A stretch of 64,000 bases of DNA from Paenibacillus sp. FSL R7-0337 (GCF_037969875.1 NZ_CP150218.1:6076001-6140000), one strand, 5' to 3'. Shown: positions 27,741 through 37,592, counted from the first letter of the stretch. Program-made: numbers and translations. Notes: a model not told the origin generated them from the sequence alone.

Positions 27741-28735
27741 TTCATTTTTGTGAACGCGCAGTTGGGCCGCTGGTCTTCTTATAGCGAAATGGAAACTCAA
27801 ATTCGTGCCCACATGAAACGCAGCTACTCTTTCAGTTAGAACACATCAGCGGGTCCAAGTTGTCCCCTGCCTTAGAACGTCAGCCCACCGAACTGCAGGA
27901 GTGGATGTTCCAACAGTTTGTCCTTGGCACCAAACAACGGACCGCTTTTCTGGTTGGGGTTTCGAGAACATTGGGAAACTGAGCATCATCGAGTTCTCTA
28001 CGATTTCGCTGCCACTGCCGCTGAGGAACTGGGCGCAGGTTACATGTAGAGCCGACAGTGTCAAGATTCATCTTCGTTTGGTGGGCGCCTCTCCCTATAC
28101 GGTTTTTCGCGATGCGATGGTGCCCACAACGGGCAATGTAGTTGATTCGCGCTTGTGTCCTGGAATTAGTCCTTCAATCCGATACGATTTACGTGATGGA
28201 CCGGAGCTACGAACTACAAAAAGATGGAAGCATGGAGTGGTCAGAGCATTCGGTTTTGTGATGCGTCTGCAGGACCGGGCTTAACCAATGTTGTGGAGGA
28301 ACAGGCGGTGACGATTGAAGAACGAATCCTGCGGGACGCCAAGGTACACATGGGCCTTCTTGATCATGCGGACAAGAAGATCTTACGACTCATAGAACTT
28401 TTAGATAAAAAGGGCGTCTCTACCTTCTGATCACTACGATTTGGGATGTATCGGCAGACGAAATCGCACAGATTCACAAAAGCCGCTGGCCAGTGAGTTG
28501 TCTTTTTAAGGGATCAAGTAGAACTTGCAGACAGTACATGACACCCAAGGAGTTCCTTAGACTGATGCTAGTGTATCTCTATCTGCCCTGGGGGAGATAG
28601 AGAACGAGGTAGAACGACTACGAAGGCCTTCTAAAACAAGGCCCAAGGGTGGTCGTCCAAAACTTAAAAGCTTAAAAACGATAGTAGGAGAACATCGGCC
28701 AAGCAAAAATAAATTTTGAGTAATTATGGATTAAA
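27740..28735 (+). pseudogene. Decayed IS4-family transposase
   Basis: Several reading frames together spell an IS4-type DDE transposase broken by multiple frameshifts and stops. In order: an N-terminal piece with HISGSKLSPALERQPTEL, then TYVMDRSYEL (the DRGY-like second catalytic region), a degraded IRFC stretch, and finally LITTIWDVSADEIAQIHKSRW (about 28432-28490), equivalent to the YRxRWxIE region that contains the third acidic residue. Here the residues after SRW read PVSCLFK, so the signature has lost its Glu. No clear terminal inverted repeats were found. It marks past insertion between the cluster and the BtrH-like genes. Confidence 0.72.
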
Positions 28736-28808
28736 AAATAAAATTAATGTATTTTGTTCTTTATTTTCCGATATATGAAGTTAGAAGAAAGTGTTTCAAG
28801 GTAAAAGC

Positions 28809-29007
28809 ATGGGGATGAATGAAAATGGAAAGGATTTTCTTAAAGAGGATTCGATAGGTATGATGGAACAAAATAAGATTAGAATTTTGCTATCATTGAT
28901 CGACACTTATTGTTTTTGAGTGGCATTCAGAAGTTAAGGATCCTACGGGAATCGAGAACATTCATGATATTTTTCATAAAATAAAGGCAAGCCTTGTCGG
29001 ACACTGA
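28809..29007 (+). other. Small ORF pair separated by +1 shift at a T-run
   Basis: A 36-codon ORF (starts MGMNENGKDF, ends LIDTYCF) stops at a TGA placed directly after TTTTT. Moving to the +1 frame at that point continues with EWHSEVKDPTGIENIHDIF for 29 more codons. Together they would give about 66 residues. I do not recognise the product. A decayed small gene, a sequencing slip in the T-run and a real frameshift are all possible. It lies just upstream of the first BtrH-like gene on the same strand. Confidence 0.35.
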
Positions 29008-29060
29008 TGAGATAAATTAAGTGAACGACTATTATACTTACTTCTGAATGGAGCGTATAT

Positions 29061-30035
29061 ATGAGCGTTATTCTACCAGTGAGAGAACCGGTTATTAAAT
29101 CGTATACTTCGTATGGATGTTTGTTTTCAATCGTGGGCGATGAAACGTGGCCATGGATTTTTAATAATTTCATACAGATTCGTTATGCTCGCGGTTGGGA
29201 AATATACACTTTTGATAATCATCATATGTTGCTTCAAAATTGTCCTGGACTATCGTTCTATATTTTACCCCAGGAGATTGTAAAGCTTAAGTTCGGTTCA
29301 TTAAAAAAAACTATTATTGATGCTATAGACAATGGATATTACTTATTCATTTTTATAGATAGATATTATCTACATGTAACCGACTCTTATGAAAAAGAAC
29401 ATTTTTTCCATGAGTTATTCATATTTGGCTATGATATTGAGAGAGACATCGTATTCATTGCGGATAATTTGGTAGATGGTAAATATATTACCACCGAATG
29501 TCCATTTTCAGAATTAGAGGAAGGCTACACTTCCATAGTAAGTGAATATAGCTTTATGACTGATATACGGTTTTTGAAACCTAATAGTGATGTCGATTGC
29601 AAAATTAACCTGAAGCAAATAATTTACGGCTTGGAAAATTATCTTCATTCCAAACGAACATTTGATTTATTAGAGGAACAAGAGTTTCAATATGGCTTCA
29701 ATGCTATCAAATTAATATTTGATGATTTGGATGGGGAATTGGGAAGTTTGGATTATCGTGCATTTCATTTTCTTTATGAACATAAAATCCTGATGGAACT
29801 GCGGCTGAAATACTTAGCGGATAAAGCAATAATTGGAGAAGAGATAAAATCTATTTTAAGCGACTCCCAAAAATTGAAAAATAATTATTTGCTGTTAAGA
29901 AACTTAGTATTAAAATATAATATTACGCTGGATGGTAGTATTCTAAAATCTATTAGTAACAGATTAAGCAGCAATATAAAAGAAGAACAAAATTTTATTA
30001 ATGCTCTTATAAAAATCCTAAACGAAGTCATATAA
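29061..30035 (+). CDS. BtrH N-terminal-like protein, stand-alone copy 1
   Basis: A 324-residue protein of the BtrH N-terminal family (acyltransferase/cysteine-protease-like fold). Key signs are an N-terminal Cys (YGCLFSIVG, about residue 19), a strand LFIFIDRYYL, then HELFIFGYDIERDIVFIADN about 120 residues in, with a conserved His and Asp-Asn. The same order occurs in the C-terminal domain of the Gly-module megasynthase (IDCFYE, HTLAIYGFD), so they are relatives. The remaining half is helical, low complexity and AT-rich. GGAG lies about 7 bases before the ATG. BtrH moves an aminoacyl group from ACP to an aminoglycoside; whether this copy acylates an amine, cleaves a peptide or has another role is not known. 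Confidence 0.72.
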   Translation: MSVILPVREPVIKSYTSYGCLFSIVGDETWPWIFNNFIQIRYARGWEIYTFDNHHMLLQNCPGLSFYILPQEIVKLKFGSLKKTIIDAIDNGYYLFIFIDRYYLHVTDSYEKEHFFHELFIFGYDIERDIVFIADNLVDGKYITTECPFSELEEGYTSIVSEYSFMTDIRFLKPNSDVDCKINLKQIIYGLENYLHSKRTFDLLEEQEFQYGFNAIKLIFDDLDGELGSLDYRAFHFLYEHKILMELRLKYLADKAIIGEEIKSILSDSQKLKNNYLLLRNLVLKYNITLDGSILKSISNRLSSNIKEEQNFINALIKILNEVI

Positions 30036-30384
30036 GAAATTTTTGTTTAGAGGGTACACAGCAATAGATTTTTCAGAAGTTGAGATATATACCCCATTAT
30101 GTTACAATCTCTTTCATCACTTCGGAGCCACTTTAAACTATATAGCGCTTTTTGTCAATTGTCGCTATGCTAATACTATCAAAAATCCCCCTAATATGTG
30201 CGCTCGTGAACAAAATTTGGAGGCTTCGACACACGCGCTTTAACAAATAAATTGGTGTTTTTCTATTTTGCCAAACGTCTAAATAAGTTTCACTGCAATC
30301 TCACTATAGAGTAAACTCAATTTTAAATTTACAAAAGTTGAGTTAATTTGATTAAAACTAATCTACTGGAAAAAAAGTGAAATT
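30036..30384. other. AT-rich spacer without a convincing gene
   Basis: A 66-codon open frame at 30043 lacks a Shine-Dalgarno and any recognisable motif. I see nothing else in this spacer except AT-rich sequence directly before the truncated BtrH-like copy. Confidence 0.5.
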
Positions 30385-30585
30385 ATGAAAAGTGTTCTTC
30401 CGGTTACATATCCTCCTATAACATCTTTTCCAGCTATAGCTAATACATTGTCATTTTTATGGGTTAATGAGGAAAAAGTATTCCCCTGGCTATGTGATCG
30501 ATATTTACAACTAATAATTAGGCCATATCATCCTATGACCCGGGCAGATTTTTATGAACAAGCGGATACAGATCGTATAAATTAG
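30385..30585 (+). pseudogene. Truncated BtrH-like copy 2 (N-terminus only)
   Basis: The 66 residues begin MKSVLPVTYPPITSF and include FPWLCDRYLQL, which aligns with the start of the intact copy 3 (MKSVILPMYEPKLNTY, YLPWFYSNFISI) and of copy 1 (MSVILPVREPVIKSY, WPWIFNNFIQI). It then loses similarity and stops. All of the later part carrying the His and Asp motifs is missing. The family Cys position here is occupied by other residues (IANTLSFLW). It is the remnant of a third paralogue in the array. Confidence 0.7.
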
Positions 30586-30586
30586 T

Positions 30587-30869
30587 TGATCAACTGTTAA
30601 AGTTAATTTTTGGAACAAAATATAAGTCATTTGAGAATCTTGTGATTTCTTTGTGGGGAGGAATTATAGCGGTTCTCGTCATTATTAATGAAGGGATTTT
30701 ATATTTCAGTTACCCACTCATACTGAGTCAGCGGTTATCCTAGTTGGGGTAGCATTTATTATAAACTTCTTCATTGCGGGTTACTCAGGTTATAGGCCAG
30801 AGGGAATTAGAAATTTCACTAATTTTGTAATCATATACCCAATAGTAGTAGGGGATATTCGGACGTAGT
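30587..30869 (+). pseudogene. Frameshifted remnant of a small membrane protein
   Basis: One frame encodes ENLVISLWGGIIAVLVIINEG, and after a shift near 30718 another continues with AVILVGVAFIINFFIAGYSGY and NFVIIYPIVVGDIRT. Together they look like a three-helix membrane protein. I do not recognise the family. It follows directly on the truncated BtrH-like fragment without a start codon of its own, so it may be a fusion scar from a deletion. Confidence 0.4.
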
Positions 30870-31007
30870 ATTTACATTTTTCAACACTAAAGATTGTCAT
30901 TATTTATCATTTACACAAAGTTTATCACCTGGTTTATGATGGGAAACAGCCTGTTTTGAAAATCACAAAAGTCGCCTCTAGGGAGAGGGATTAGGAGAGG
31001 ATTACAA

Positions 31008-32036
31008 ATGAAAAGCGTTATTCTTCCGATGTATGAACCGAAATTAAATACATACAATGTATATGCTGCCTTATTTTCAATTATCGCTAAAGATGAAAGT
31101 TATCTACCCTGGTTTTATAGCAATTTTATATCTATAGGAATTAACACTTGTGATGATACTTTGTATTTTACTGATCATTTCACATTTTTTGAGTATGGGG
31201 AAGGATTAACATCATGTCCATGGTTAGAGGTTTACAAACCCCCCCATAAAACCATTTACAATCAATATTCATATAACATCATGGAGGTTTTAACTAGTTA
31301 TTTGGATCATAACAAGTACATTTGGCTCTATTTAGATCAATTCTATATCCCACAAAGTACCCATTATCAAAAAATGCACAAAGAACATTCTGTACTTGTA
31401 TATGGGTATGATGATGCAACTAATTTATTTTACATAGCAGACAATTTAGACAATGGCAAATTTATAAAAACAGTGATTTCATATCAACAATTAATAAAAG
31501 CTTGGGAAAGCGATATTTGTGAACATTTCCGCAGATTGTTCCGGGTGATTGGTAGTAAACAAGGCGATTATAATATTAGCAACAAACATCTCAGAAATCA
31601 AATAGAAGGTTATTTATCATCAAAGTGTATTGATTATGGAATTTACTGGGATCAAGTTCCGGTGGATGGTCCTCATGCTTATGTTCAGAATATAAAATAT
31701 TGGATTTTTGGCCATGAAGTTTATAGCTACATACGGCAGTTGATCCAGCATGTAAAAGAGATGAATGGTCATAATAGTTTGGATATCCGTATTCCGCATC
31801 TTTTATGGGAACATAAGAAGTGCATGGCTGGACGAATTAATTATCTGAATTTAGGAAAATACGATTTGTATAGAGAATATGAGAAAGTTGTAAATAACTC
31901 ATTAACTATCCGGAACCTGACTATTAAATATAATCTAACTGAAAAAAAAAGTATCTTAGACGATATAGACACTCGAATTAATGAAGTTGTATATACCGAA
32001 GATATTGTGTTAAGAAAACTGATTGAATTGCTATAG
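31008..32036 (+). CDS. BtrH N-terminal-like protein, stand-alone copy 3 (Cys replaced)
   Basis: A 342-residue full-length relative of copy 1, with MKSVILPMYEP at the start, YIWLYLDQFYIP, then HSVLVYGYDDATNLFYIADNLDNGKF in the middle and a helical C-terminal half. GGAGAGG lies about 8 bases before the ATG. The N-terminal position that is Cys in copy 1 (GCLFSI) and probably in the megasynthase-fused domain reads AALFSI here. If that Cys is catalytic, this copy would be inactive as an acyltransferase and might bind substrate or a partner. It is AT-rich compared with the megasynthase genes. Family assignment rests on the GYD...ADN pattern. Confidence 0.72.
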   Translation: MKSVILPMYEPKLNTYNVYAALFSIIAKDESYLPWFYSNFISIGINTCDDTLYFTDHFTFFEYGEGLTSCPWLEVYKPPHKTIYNQYSYNIMEVLTSYLDHNKYIWLYLDQFYIPQSTHYQKMHKEHSVLVYGYDDATNLFYIADNLDNGKFIKTVISYQQLIKAWESDICEHFRRLFRVIGSKQGDYNISNKHLRNQIEGYLSSKCIDYGIYWDQVPVDGPHAYVQNIKYWIFGHEVYSYIRQLIQHVKEMNGHNSLDIRIPHLLWEHKKCMAGRINYLNLGKYDLYREYEKVVNNSLTIRNLTIKYNLTEKKSILDDIDTRINEVVYTEDIVLRKLIELL

Positions 32037-32384
32037 CTAAATGATAGTTTGTCAACTGATCACTTCTCCTTTACTTCACTCAAAGGCCTTCTAGACGTAA
32101 GGAGATGGAGTTCGAGTATAGACCGAAAAATACTATTGATAACGACCGTTATATTAATCCTTCAGGTTATTACCTACAATTAATGGTATCTCTTAAAAAA
32201 TTATAATTGAAGCATGGCTTCAGCTATGTTGGAAGTCTGACAGTCTGGAAGCAGCATTGAATTAAAAATTTTTAATAACTATTACATCTATATGTAACAA
32301 AATAATAACCAAAATGGTGCAAATAATAAATTATATATCCGCCTATAGAGTTGCATCCTACAAGTACAGGAGGAAATAAGTGCT
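32037..32384. other. AT-rich spacer
   Basis: No gene is visible. The last bases hold an AGGAGG Shine-Dalgarno for the following response-regulator remnant. Confidence 0.5.
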
Positions 32385-33020
32385 ATGAGTATAAATGTGT
32401 TACTTGTAGATGATGAAGCTGTGGATTTAGAGTGGTTGCGTCGTCGAGTGCTTTTCAGCGAACACGATATCGCAGTAGTGGGGACAGCAAATAGCGGATT
32501 CAATGCGCTTAAGATTATGGAGCAAGTACGGGTAGACATCATTTTGTCCGATATACACATGCCCATTATGAAAGGAACGGAGTTTGCACGCAGGGCTAGG
32601 CAAGTTAACCCAAAGTTAAAAATAGTATTCATTAGCGGAGATGAGGATTTTAGCTTTGCCAAGGAGACAATTGAGATTAATGCCTCCGGCTATTTGCTTA
32701 AACCTGTTATGGACAAGGAACTGTACCAAATCCTAGGGTCCTTGTGCTCAGCCATAGAACAGGAGTGACAGTATGACCTTTCCTCAAGGGAATCGCCACT
32801 TCGCATCTCCGATTTGTCTGTCATTCTCCCGCTAGACAGCTTTCTGAATTACTGGATGAGCTTAACCGCAAGGTGGCAGAGTCTTCTCTTTGCACAGTGA
32901 CCGTGGGCATCAGTCATTGTGCCAGGAAGAGAGGGGACTGCATGAATCTTCTCAGCAGGCGCAGGCCACACTCAGCGCAAAATGGTTGATTGGTAATAAT
33001 GAACTTGTATGTGGTTTTAT
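32385..33020 (+). pseudogene. Broken YesN-type response regulator
   Basis: The first 127 codons (to the stop at 32768) encode a complete receiver domain: VLLVDDE, phospho-acceptor Asp56 in SDIHMP, and LLKPV. In intact YesN regulators this is followed by a long linker and a C-terminal AraC-type helix-turn-helix. Here the downstream frames keep only scraps of the linker (ELLDELNRKVAESS and CTVTVGIS, comparable to TVTIGLGNSY in the intact regulator at 52890), with frameshifts, and the DNA-binding domain is gone where IS remnants begin. The receiver may still be translated, but the protein should not regulate transcription. It probably once controlled the sugar transporter operon 1.7 kb downstream. 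Confidence 0.75.
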
Positions 33021-33052
33021 GGATCCTTCGCCGATGTTCGGTACGTCAGCGA

Positions 33053-33560
33053 CTAAGATCCATCCCCCTTCCGGATCGGGACCATCGACGATCCCACAAT
33101 TTGACCTGTCGCTACGTCAAAACCAGCAATCAGGCTAAGTGTGCCGTGACGGAGGTACTCAAATTCCCGTTGTTCCACTAGGCCCGGTTTTATCGGCAAG
33201 GTCGGATGAAGTCGCTCCAGTGCGTGAATCCCCTTCATTTCATTGAGAGAGAACACGTATACGCCAAACGAGTGGAGCAGCGGAGTCGACCGGTAGAGTC
33301 GGCAAATTTCTCGGGTTTTCGAGCAAAAACAGTGGGATCTTCCGGCTTGGCATTCAGCCATCCCTGGCAGCGGTGGGGACGAAGATCCGACTCATTTTTA
33401 AAAAACGACCCACCTGCCGGACGGAAATCGTCTCCACATCGCCTCGTTTCACTGCCTCATTCTGAACTTCACGCGGGGTCCAGTGACTAACGGGACGTCC
33501 GCAAACCTTCGGATCTTCGCAGGCAATCGCGACGATTTGTACATCGATACAGAGGCCATT
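33053..33560 (-). pseudogene. IS630-family transposase remnant
   Basis: Read on the minus strand, one frame gives IVAIACEDPK and SHWTPREVQNEAVKRG (the helix-turn-helix part of IS630 transposases). After frameshifts another gives SLNEMKGIHALERLHPTLP and EFEYLRHGTLSLIAGFDVA, the first DDE region. The catalytic Asp of the usual STDEM motif is Asn here. The C-terminal half is missing at the junction with the broken response regulator. Confidence 0.75.
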
Positions 33561-33830
33561 GTGAACCGATGGAAGAAAGAGGTGAAGAGTGCCGTAGGGT
33601 AGAAGTGAGCGGAACAGCTGATCGACAAATGGCGAAAGCTCCATCGGTCTCACCGAAGGGCTTCCGGTAGCAAAAACAGAGATAAAATGCTTCAAGAGCA
33701 GTGTGAAATGATCGCCAGACAGCTCGAAGAGATTCTGTTTGAGGTGGAACGTCTGTTTGCGCAAATTCCAGAAAAAAAAGAAATGCTCACCGTCTTTAAT
33801 CATGTACGTCCACATTTGGTAATACCAGTC
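33541..33830 (+). pseudogene. IS110-family transposase fragment
   Basis: The plus strand encodes IVNRWKKEVKSAVG, two in-frame stops, then EQLIDKWRKLHRSHRR and a coiled helical segment ending in IARQLEEILFEV and LFAQIPEKKEMLTVFNHV. This matches the linker just before the Pfam transposase_20 region of IS110 elements. Only a piece remains, head to head with the IS630 remnant. Confidence 0.6.
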
Positions 33831-34071
33831 ACGCTCTCTATTTTCGCCACAGCTCTGCCAGAAAATAATTTCATCCTTTCATGACTTCTCCAGCTCTCAA
33901 TCTGTAAATGACTGGAAAAATGAGGGCGAGTGTGCAAACAAGAGGAAATATTAATTTAGTGGGAGAATATATATTTCAACTATCGTTAGAAAACATACTC
34001 AATCCACTAGAGATGAAGGCTTCTTTATAATAATCATAAAGAGGTAATGTGAGGTGGAAGAAGGATCGTAG

Positions 34072-34998
34072 ATGAAACTTAAACAATATAGGTTCTGGCA
34101 TAAAGTTAAAAAGAATAGAACCTTGCTTCTTATGTTGACTCCTTCGGTTTTGTTTTTTCTGGTGTTCGCATACGTACCTATGGTGGGAATTGTACTAGCG
34201 TTTAAGCAATACAACTATATCGCTGGCATCTTTAACAGTCCATGGAACGGGCTAGACAACTTTAAATTTTTCTTTGGTTCTGGTGACGCATGGCGCGTGA
34301 CGCGAAACACTGCGCTGTACAATATTGCTTTTATTATTGTTAATAATGTGCTGCAGATCTTTGCAGGCATCCTTCTTTTCGAGGTTGCAGGCAAATGGTT
34401 CCGGAAGGTTACGCAAACTATTCTATTCCTACCTTACTTCATATCTTGGGTAGTGGTTGGAGCTATTACCTACAACCTGTTTAACTTCGATGTTGGTACA
34501 ATTAATGTACTGCTGAAGGGATTAGGCATGCAGCCGATTGATATTTACAACACTGCATCCTACTGGCCGGTTATTCTTATAGTTGTGTCCGCCTGGAAAG
34601 CGCTTGGTTACGGAACAATTATATATCTTGCAGCAATCACCAGCATTGATAGCGAAATGTATGAAGCAGCTGAAATTGACGGTGCAAACATATTCCAGCG
34701 CATTTTGCAAATTACAATTCCGAACCTGATCCCGACGGTGATCATCCTGGTGCTGTTGGCTATTGGAAACATCTTCCACGGCGATTTTGGCATGTTTTAC
34801 AACATGGTCGGCAACAACGGCCTGTTGTTCTCATCTACCGATGTTATCGACACTTTCGTCTTCCGCTCGTTGATCACTTCTAATGAAATCGGAATGTCTG
34901 CTGCGGCCGGTTTCTATCAATCGATACTTGGATTTGCGACTATCATGCTCGCCAACTACGCGGTACGCAATTACGATAAAGACCGTGCCCTATTCTAG
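34072..34998 (+). CDS. CUT1 sugar ABC transporter permease (LplB-like)
   Basis: One of two membrane subunits of an oligosaccharide importer. The 308 residues form about six helices, starting with LLLMLTPSVLFFLVFAYVPM. The loop EAAEIDGANIFQRILQITIP is the EAA motif that docks the ATPase. The sequence style matches the LplB/YtcP branch common in Paenibacillus. AAGGA lies 8 bases before the ATG. It is followed 17 bp later by its partner permease and then the binding protein. No ATPase gene is present, so a shared MsmX-type ATPase elsewhere must energise it. Substrate unknown. The neighbouring regulator upstream is destroyed, so current control is unclear. Confidence 0.9.
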   Translation: MKLKQYRFWHKVKKNRTLLLMLTPSVLFFLVFAYVPMVGIVLAFKQYNYIAGIFNSPWNGLDNFKFFFGSGDAWRVTRNTALYNIAFIIVNNVLQIFAGILLFEVAGKWFRKVTQTILFLPYFISWVVVGAITYNLFNFDVGTINVLLKGLGMQPIDIYNTASYWPVILIVVSAWKALGYGTIIYLAAITSIDSEMYEAAEIDGANIFQRILQITIPNLIPTVIILVLLAIGNIFHGDFGMFYNMVGNNGLLFSSTDVIDTFVFRSLITSNEIGMSAAAGFYQSILGFATIMLANYAVRNYDKDRALF

Positions 34999-35015
34999 AA
35001 AAAGGAGGGAGCTCA

Positions 35016-35939
35016 ATGAGTTCAAATCCTGCAAAAATCCAAACTACAAAGGTACGAAAGCGTATCAACATAGACCAGCTAACAATGTCAATTATCGGAT
35101 ATGTGACACTTACAATGCTCGCTATAATCTGCATCGTTCCTTTCTTGCTAGTGGTATCAGCTTCACTAAGTGAAGAAAGTTCCATTATTGAGAAAGGTTT
35201 TCAGCTTATCCCGTCTACCATTTCCACAAAAACCTATAGCTTGCTGTTCAAGTATCCAACTGAAATGCTCAGAGCTTACACTGTGTCTATCACCGTTACA
35301 TTAATCGGCACCGTGCTGGGATTGTTTTTGACCTCCATGACGGCATATGTATTGTCCCGGAGAGACTTTGAATGGCGCAGCCGCTTCTCGTTCTACTTCT
35401 TCTTCACTACCTTATTCAGTGGTGGATTGGTTCCTACGTATCTGTTAATTATCAACTTCCTGCATCTCAAAGACACGTTGTTGGTGTTGATTCTGCCGAT
35501 GCTGATGAACGTGTTCTATATCATAGTTATGAAATCGTTTATGAGCAGCATCCCTAATGCCATTACGGAATCTGCCAAAATTGACGGAGCTGGCGACTTC
35601 CGGATTTTCATGCAGCTGATTGTGCCTTTGTCCAAGCCTGCGCTGGCTACCATCGGCCTGTTCATCGCACTTTCCTACTGGAATGACTGGTATAATGCAT
35701 TGCTCTTTATTTCCAAGTCCGAGTTGATGCCGCTTCAATACTATCTCTACAAAATACTGGGCAACATGGATGGCATGCGTAAAGCCATGATGGCCTCGGG
35801 TGCGGTAGTGAATTCCGATCTGCCTACGGAAAGCTTGAAGATGGCTATGACCATTGTGGCTACAGGACCTATCATGCTTGCGTATCCATTCATTCAAAAG
35901 TATTTTGTGCAAGGGCTCACGGTTGGTGCTGTCAAATGA
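35016..35939 (+). CDS. CUT1 sugar ABC transporter permease (LplC/YtcP-like)
   Basis: The second membrane subunit of the importer, 307 residues. It has an N-terminal cytoplasmic stretch, then about six helices (first about MSIIGYVTLTMLAIICIVPFLL after residue 27). The EAA loop is in ITESAKIDGAGDFRIFMQLIVP and the C-terminus FIQKYFVQGLTVGAVK is characteristic of this subfamily. AAGGAGG sits just before the ATG and 17 bp separate it from the first permease, so the two are co-transcribed. It should form a heterodimer with that permease. Confidence 0.9.
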   Translation: MSSNPAKIQTTKVRKRINIDQLTMSIIGYVTLTMLAIICIVPFLLVVSASLSEESSIIEKGFQLIPSTISTKTYSLLFKYPTEMLRAYTVSITVTLIGTVLGLFLTSMTAYVLSRRDFEWRSRFSFYFFFTTLFSGGLVPTYLLIINFLHLKDTLLVLILPMLMNVFYIIVMKSFMSSIPNAITESAKIDGAGDFRIFMQLIVPLSKPALATIGLFIALSYWNDWYNALLFISKSELMPLQYYLYKILGNMDGMRKAMMASGAVVNSDLPTESLKMAMTIVATGPIMLAYPFIQKYFVQGLTVGAVK

Positions 35940-36005
35940 TAATCCCGGGGTAATCTGGTTATCAATATAGAACCCAATAATATTAAAATAGGGGGAACAT
36001 CGGTC

Positions 36006-37592
36006 ATGACAAACAAGAAAAAGAAACTTACAGTTACTCTGGCAACGATGATGACACTGGGTACAATCCTGAGTGCATGCGGAGGCGGCAACAACAACAA
36101 TAAAGCTGCAGAAGTCTCAAACGGTGGAGCGACAGCTACAGAAGGGGCAGCCACGAATTCTGCCGCTTCTGACACTTCAAAAGAAGTCAAACTTAAAATG
36201 CTCCTGGTCGGCGTCCAGCCTGGCGACTACGACAAGGTATTCGGAGAACTCAACACTAAATTGAAAGAAAACATCAATGCTTCTGTAGAAGCAGAATTCC
36301 TCGGCTGGTCAGACTGGACACAGAAGTACCCGCTAAAATTCATAGCTAATGAGGATTTTGACCTCGTGTACACAGCAAACTGGGCCTTCTATAACGATCA
36401 GGCACTCAAAGGCGGATTTCTAGAGCTGACGGATGATATACTGTCCAAGTACATGCCAAAAACTTGGGAAGCTATGCCTAAAGTGAACTGGGAGCAAGCG
36501 AAAGTGGATGACAAGCTCTACATGGTTCCGAACAATAACGTTGAGGTTACCGACAAAGTTGTATTGTACCGTGAAGACCTGCGCAAGAAGTACAATCTTC
36601 CGAAAATCGACAGTCCTGAAACCTATGCCAAATATTTGAAAACGGTTGCTAAGAACGAAAAAGGAATGTATGCTTTCGGAGCTAAACCTGCCGACGGCTG
36701 GAAGTTCCATGAGTTGGACCAAAGCCTACTTGAGCAGAACAACAACTTTAATTTGGTGGATGCGAACCTGCTGCCTCTGGCTTACAAGCTGGATGATACG
36801 ACTGGAAAAGTCTTCAACATTTATGACACTCCAGAATTCACATCTTTGCTTAAATACTATAAAGATCTGGCCGACAATGGCGCATGGTCCAAAAACGTAG
36901 TGAACAACAAAAATGATGTTTGGCAGGATATCAAAGCAGAAAAGGTTTCCTCTTATGCCCACAACCTGGGTACTTTAGCGGCTAACCTTGCAGAAATGCG
37001 CCGTGACAAACCGGATGTGGAAATGGGCATTGCCGACCTAACTCCGGACAAGAAGAAGATCGCTGCCATCTCGACCCAGAACGGTATGTCTATCCATGCA
37101 ACCTCGAAGAACGCTGAGCGTTCCCTGATGCTGATTGATCTGCTGCAGAATGACAAGGAAATTCACGATCTGACTATGTACGGTATTGCCGGAACTAACT
37201 ATGTTCCTCAAGGCGATGATAAGTTCACTGCTGGCCCTGCGGCCGCAAATTACACAGGCTTCTCGAACTGGGGCTGGAATTCCCCTCTGAACCGTCAAGA
37301 TGCAGCTTATCCGAAAGAAGCCGATGATATGTTCAACGCTTGGCAGTCCAGCATCTACCACTTCCCGCTGGAAACCTTTGTCTTCGACTCAGCAAGAGTG
37401 AAGAACGAAGTGGCGAATATCGGCAACTTAATGCTTCGTTACGCTATTCCATTGGAATATGGTTTGAACGATGATATCGAAAAAGGCCAGGCTGACCTAA
37501 TCAAGCAGTTGAAAGCAGCTGGCATTGACAAAGTTCAGACTGAGATGCAATCCCAAATCGATTCTTTCCTTGCTCCTCAAAATAATAGATAA
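36006..37592 (+). CDS. Extracellular sugar-binding lipoprotein (LplA-like)
   Basis: The substrate-binding subunit of the same importer, 528 residues. The signal peptide ends in a lipobox LSAC, followed by a Gly/Asn/Ala-rich linker, so the protein is anchored to the outer face of the membrane. The body has the large LplA-type solute-binding fold (for example DFDLVYTANWAFYNDQALKGGFLELTD, in which the ligand-facing aromatic residues are typical). GGGGGA lies about 10 bases before the ATG. It lies 66 bp after the permeases; the 3' end abuts a decayed IS3 element, so the native terminator may be lost. Substrate unknown. Confidence 0.88.
   Translation: MTNKKKKLTVTLATMMTLGTILSACGGGNNNNKAAEVSNGGATATEGAATNSAASDTSKEVKLKMLLVGVQPGDYDKVFGELNTKLKENINASVEAEFLGWSDWTQKYPLKFIANEDFDLVYTANWAFYNDQALKGGFLELTDDILSKYMPKTWEAMPKVNWEQAKVDDKLYMVPNNNVEVTDKVVLYREDLRKKYNLPKIDSPETYAKYLKTVAKNEKGMYAFGAKPADGWKFHELDQSLLEQNNNFNLVDANLLPLAYKLDDTTGKVFNIYDTPEFTSLLKYYKDLADNGAWSKNVVNNKNDVWQDIKAEKVSSYAHNLGTLAANLAEMRRDKPDVEMGIADLTPDKKKIAAISTQNGMSIHATSKNAERSLMLIDLLQNDKEIHDLTMYGIAGTNYVPQGDDKFTAGPAAANYTGFSNWGWNSPLNRQDAAYPKEADDMFNAWQSSIYHFPLETFVFDSARVKNEVANIGNLMLRYAIPLEYGLNDDIEKGQADLIKQLKAAGIDKVQTEMQSQIDSFLAPQNNR

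Noticed and set aside
27901..28284. A 127-codon open frame as a gene
   Set aside because: It crosses frames of the decayed IS4 transposase and has no coherent protein features of its own.
30043..30243. Open frame of 66 codons between BtrH-like genes
   Set aside because: No Shine-Dalgarno, no recognisable motif, and composition like non-coding AT-rich DNA.
33687..33884. A 65-codon ORF as an independent gene
   Set aside because: It is the tail of an IS110 transposase fragment whose upstream part carries in-frame stops.
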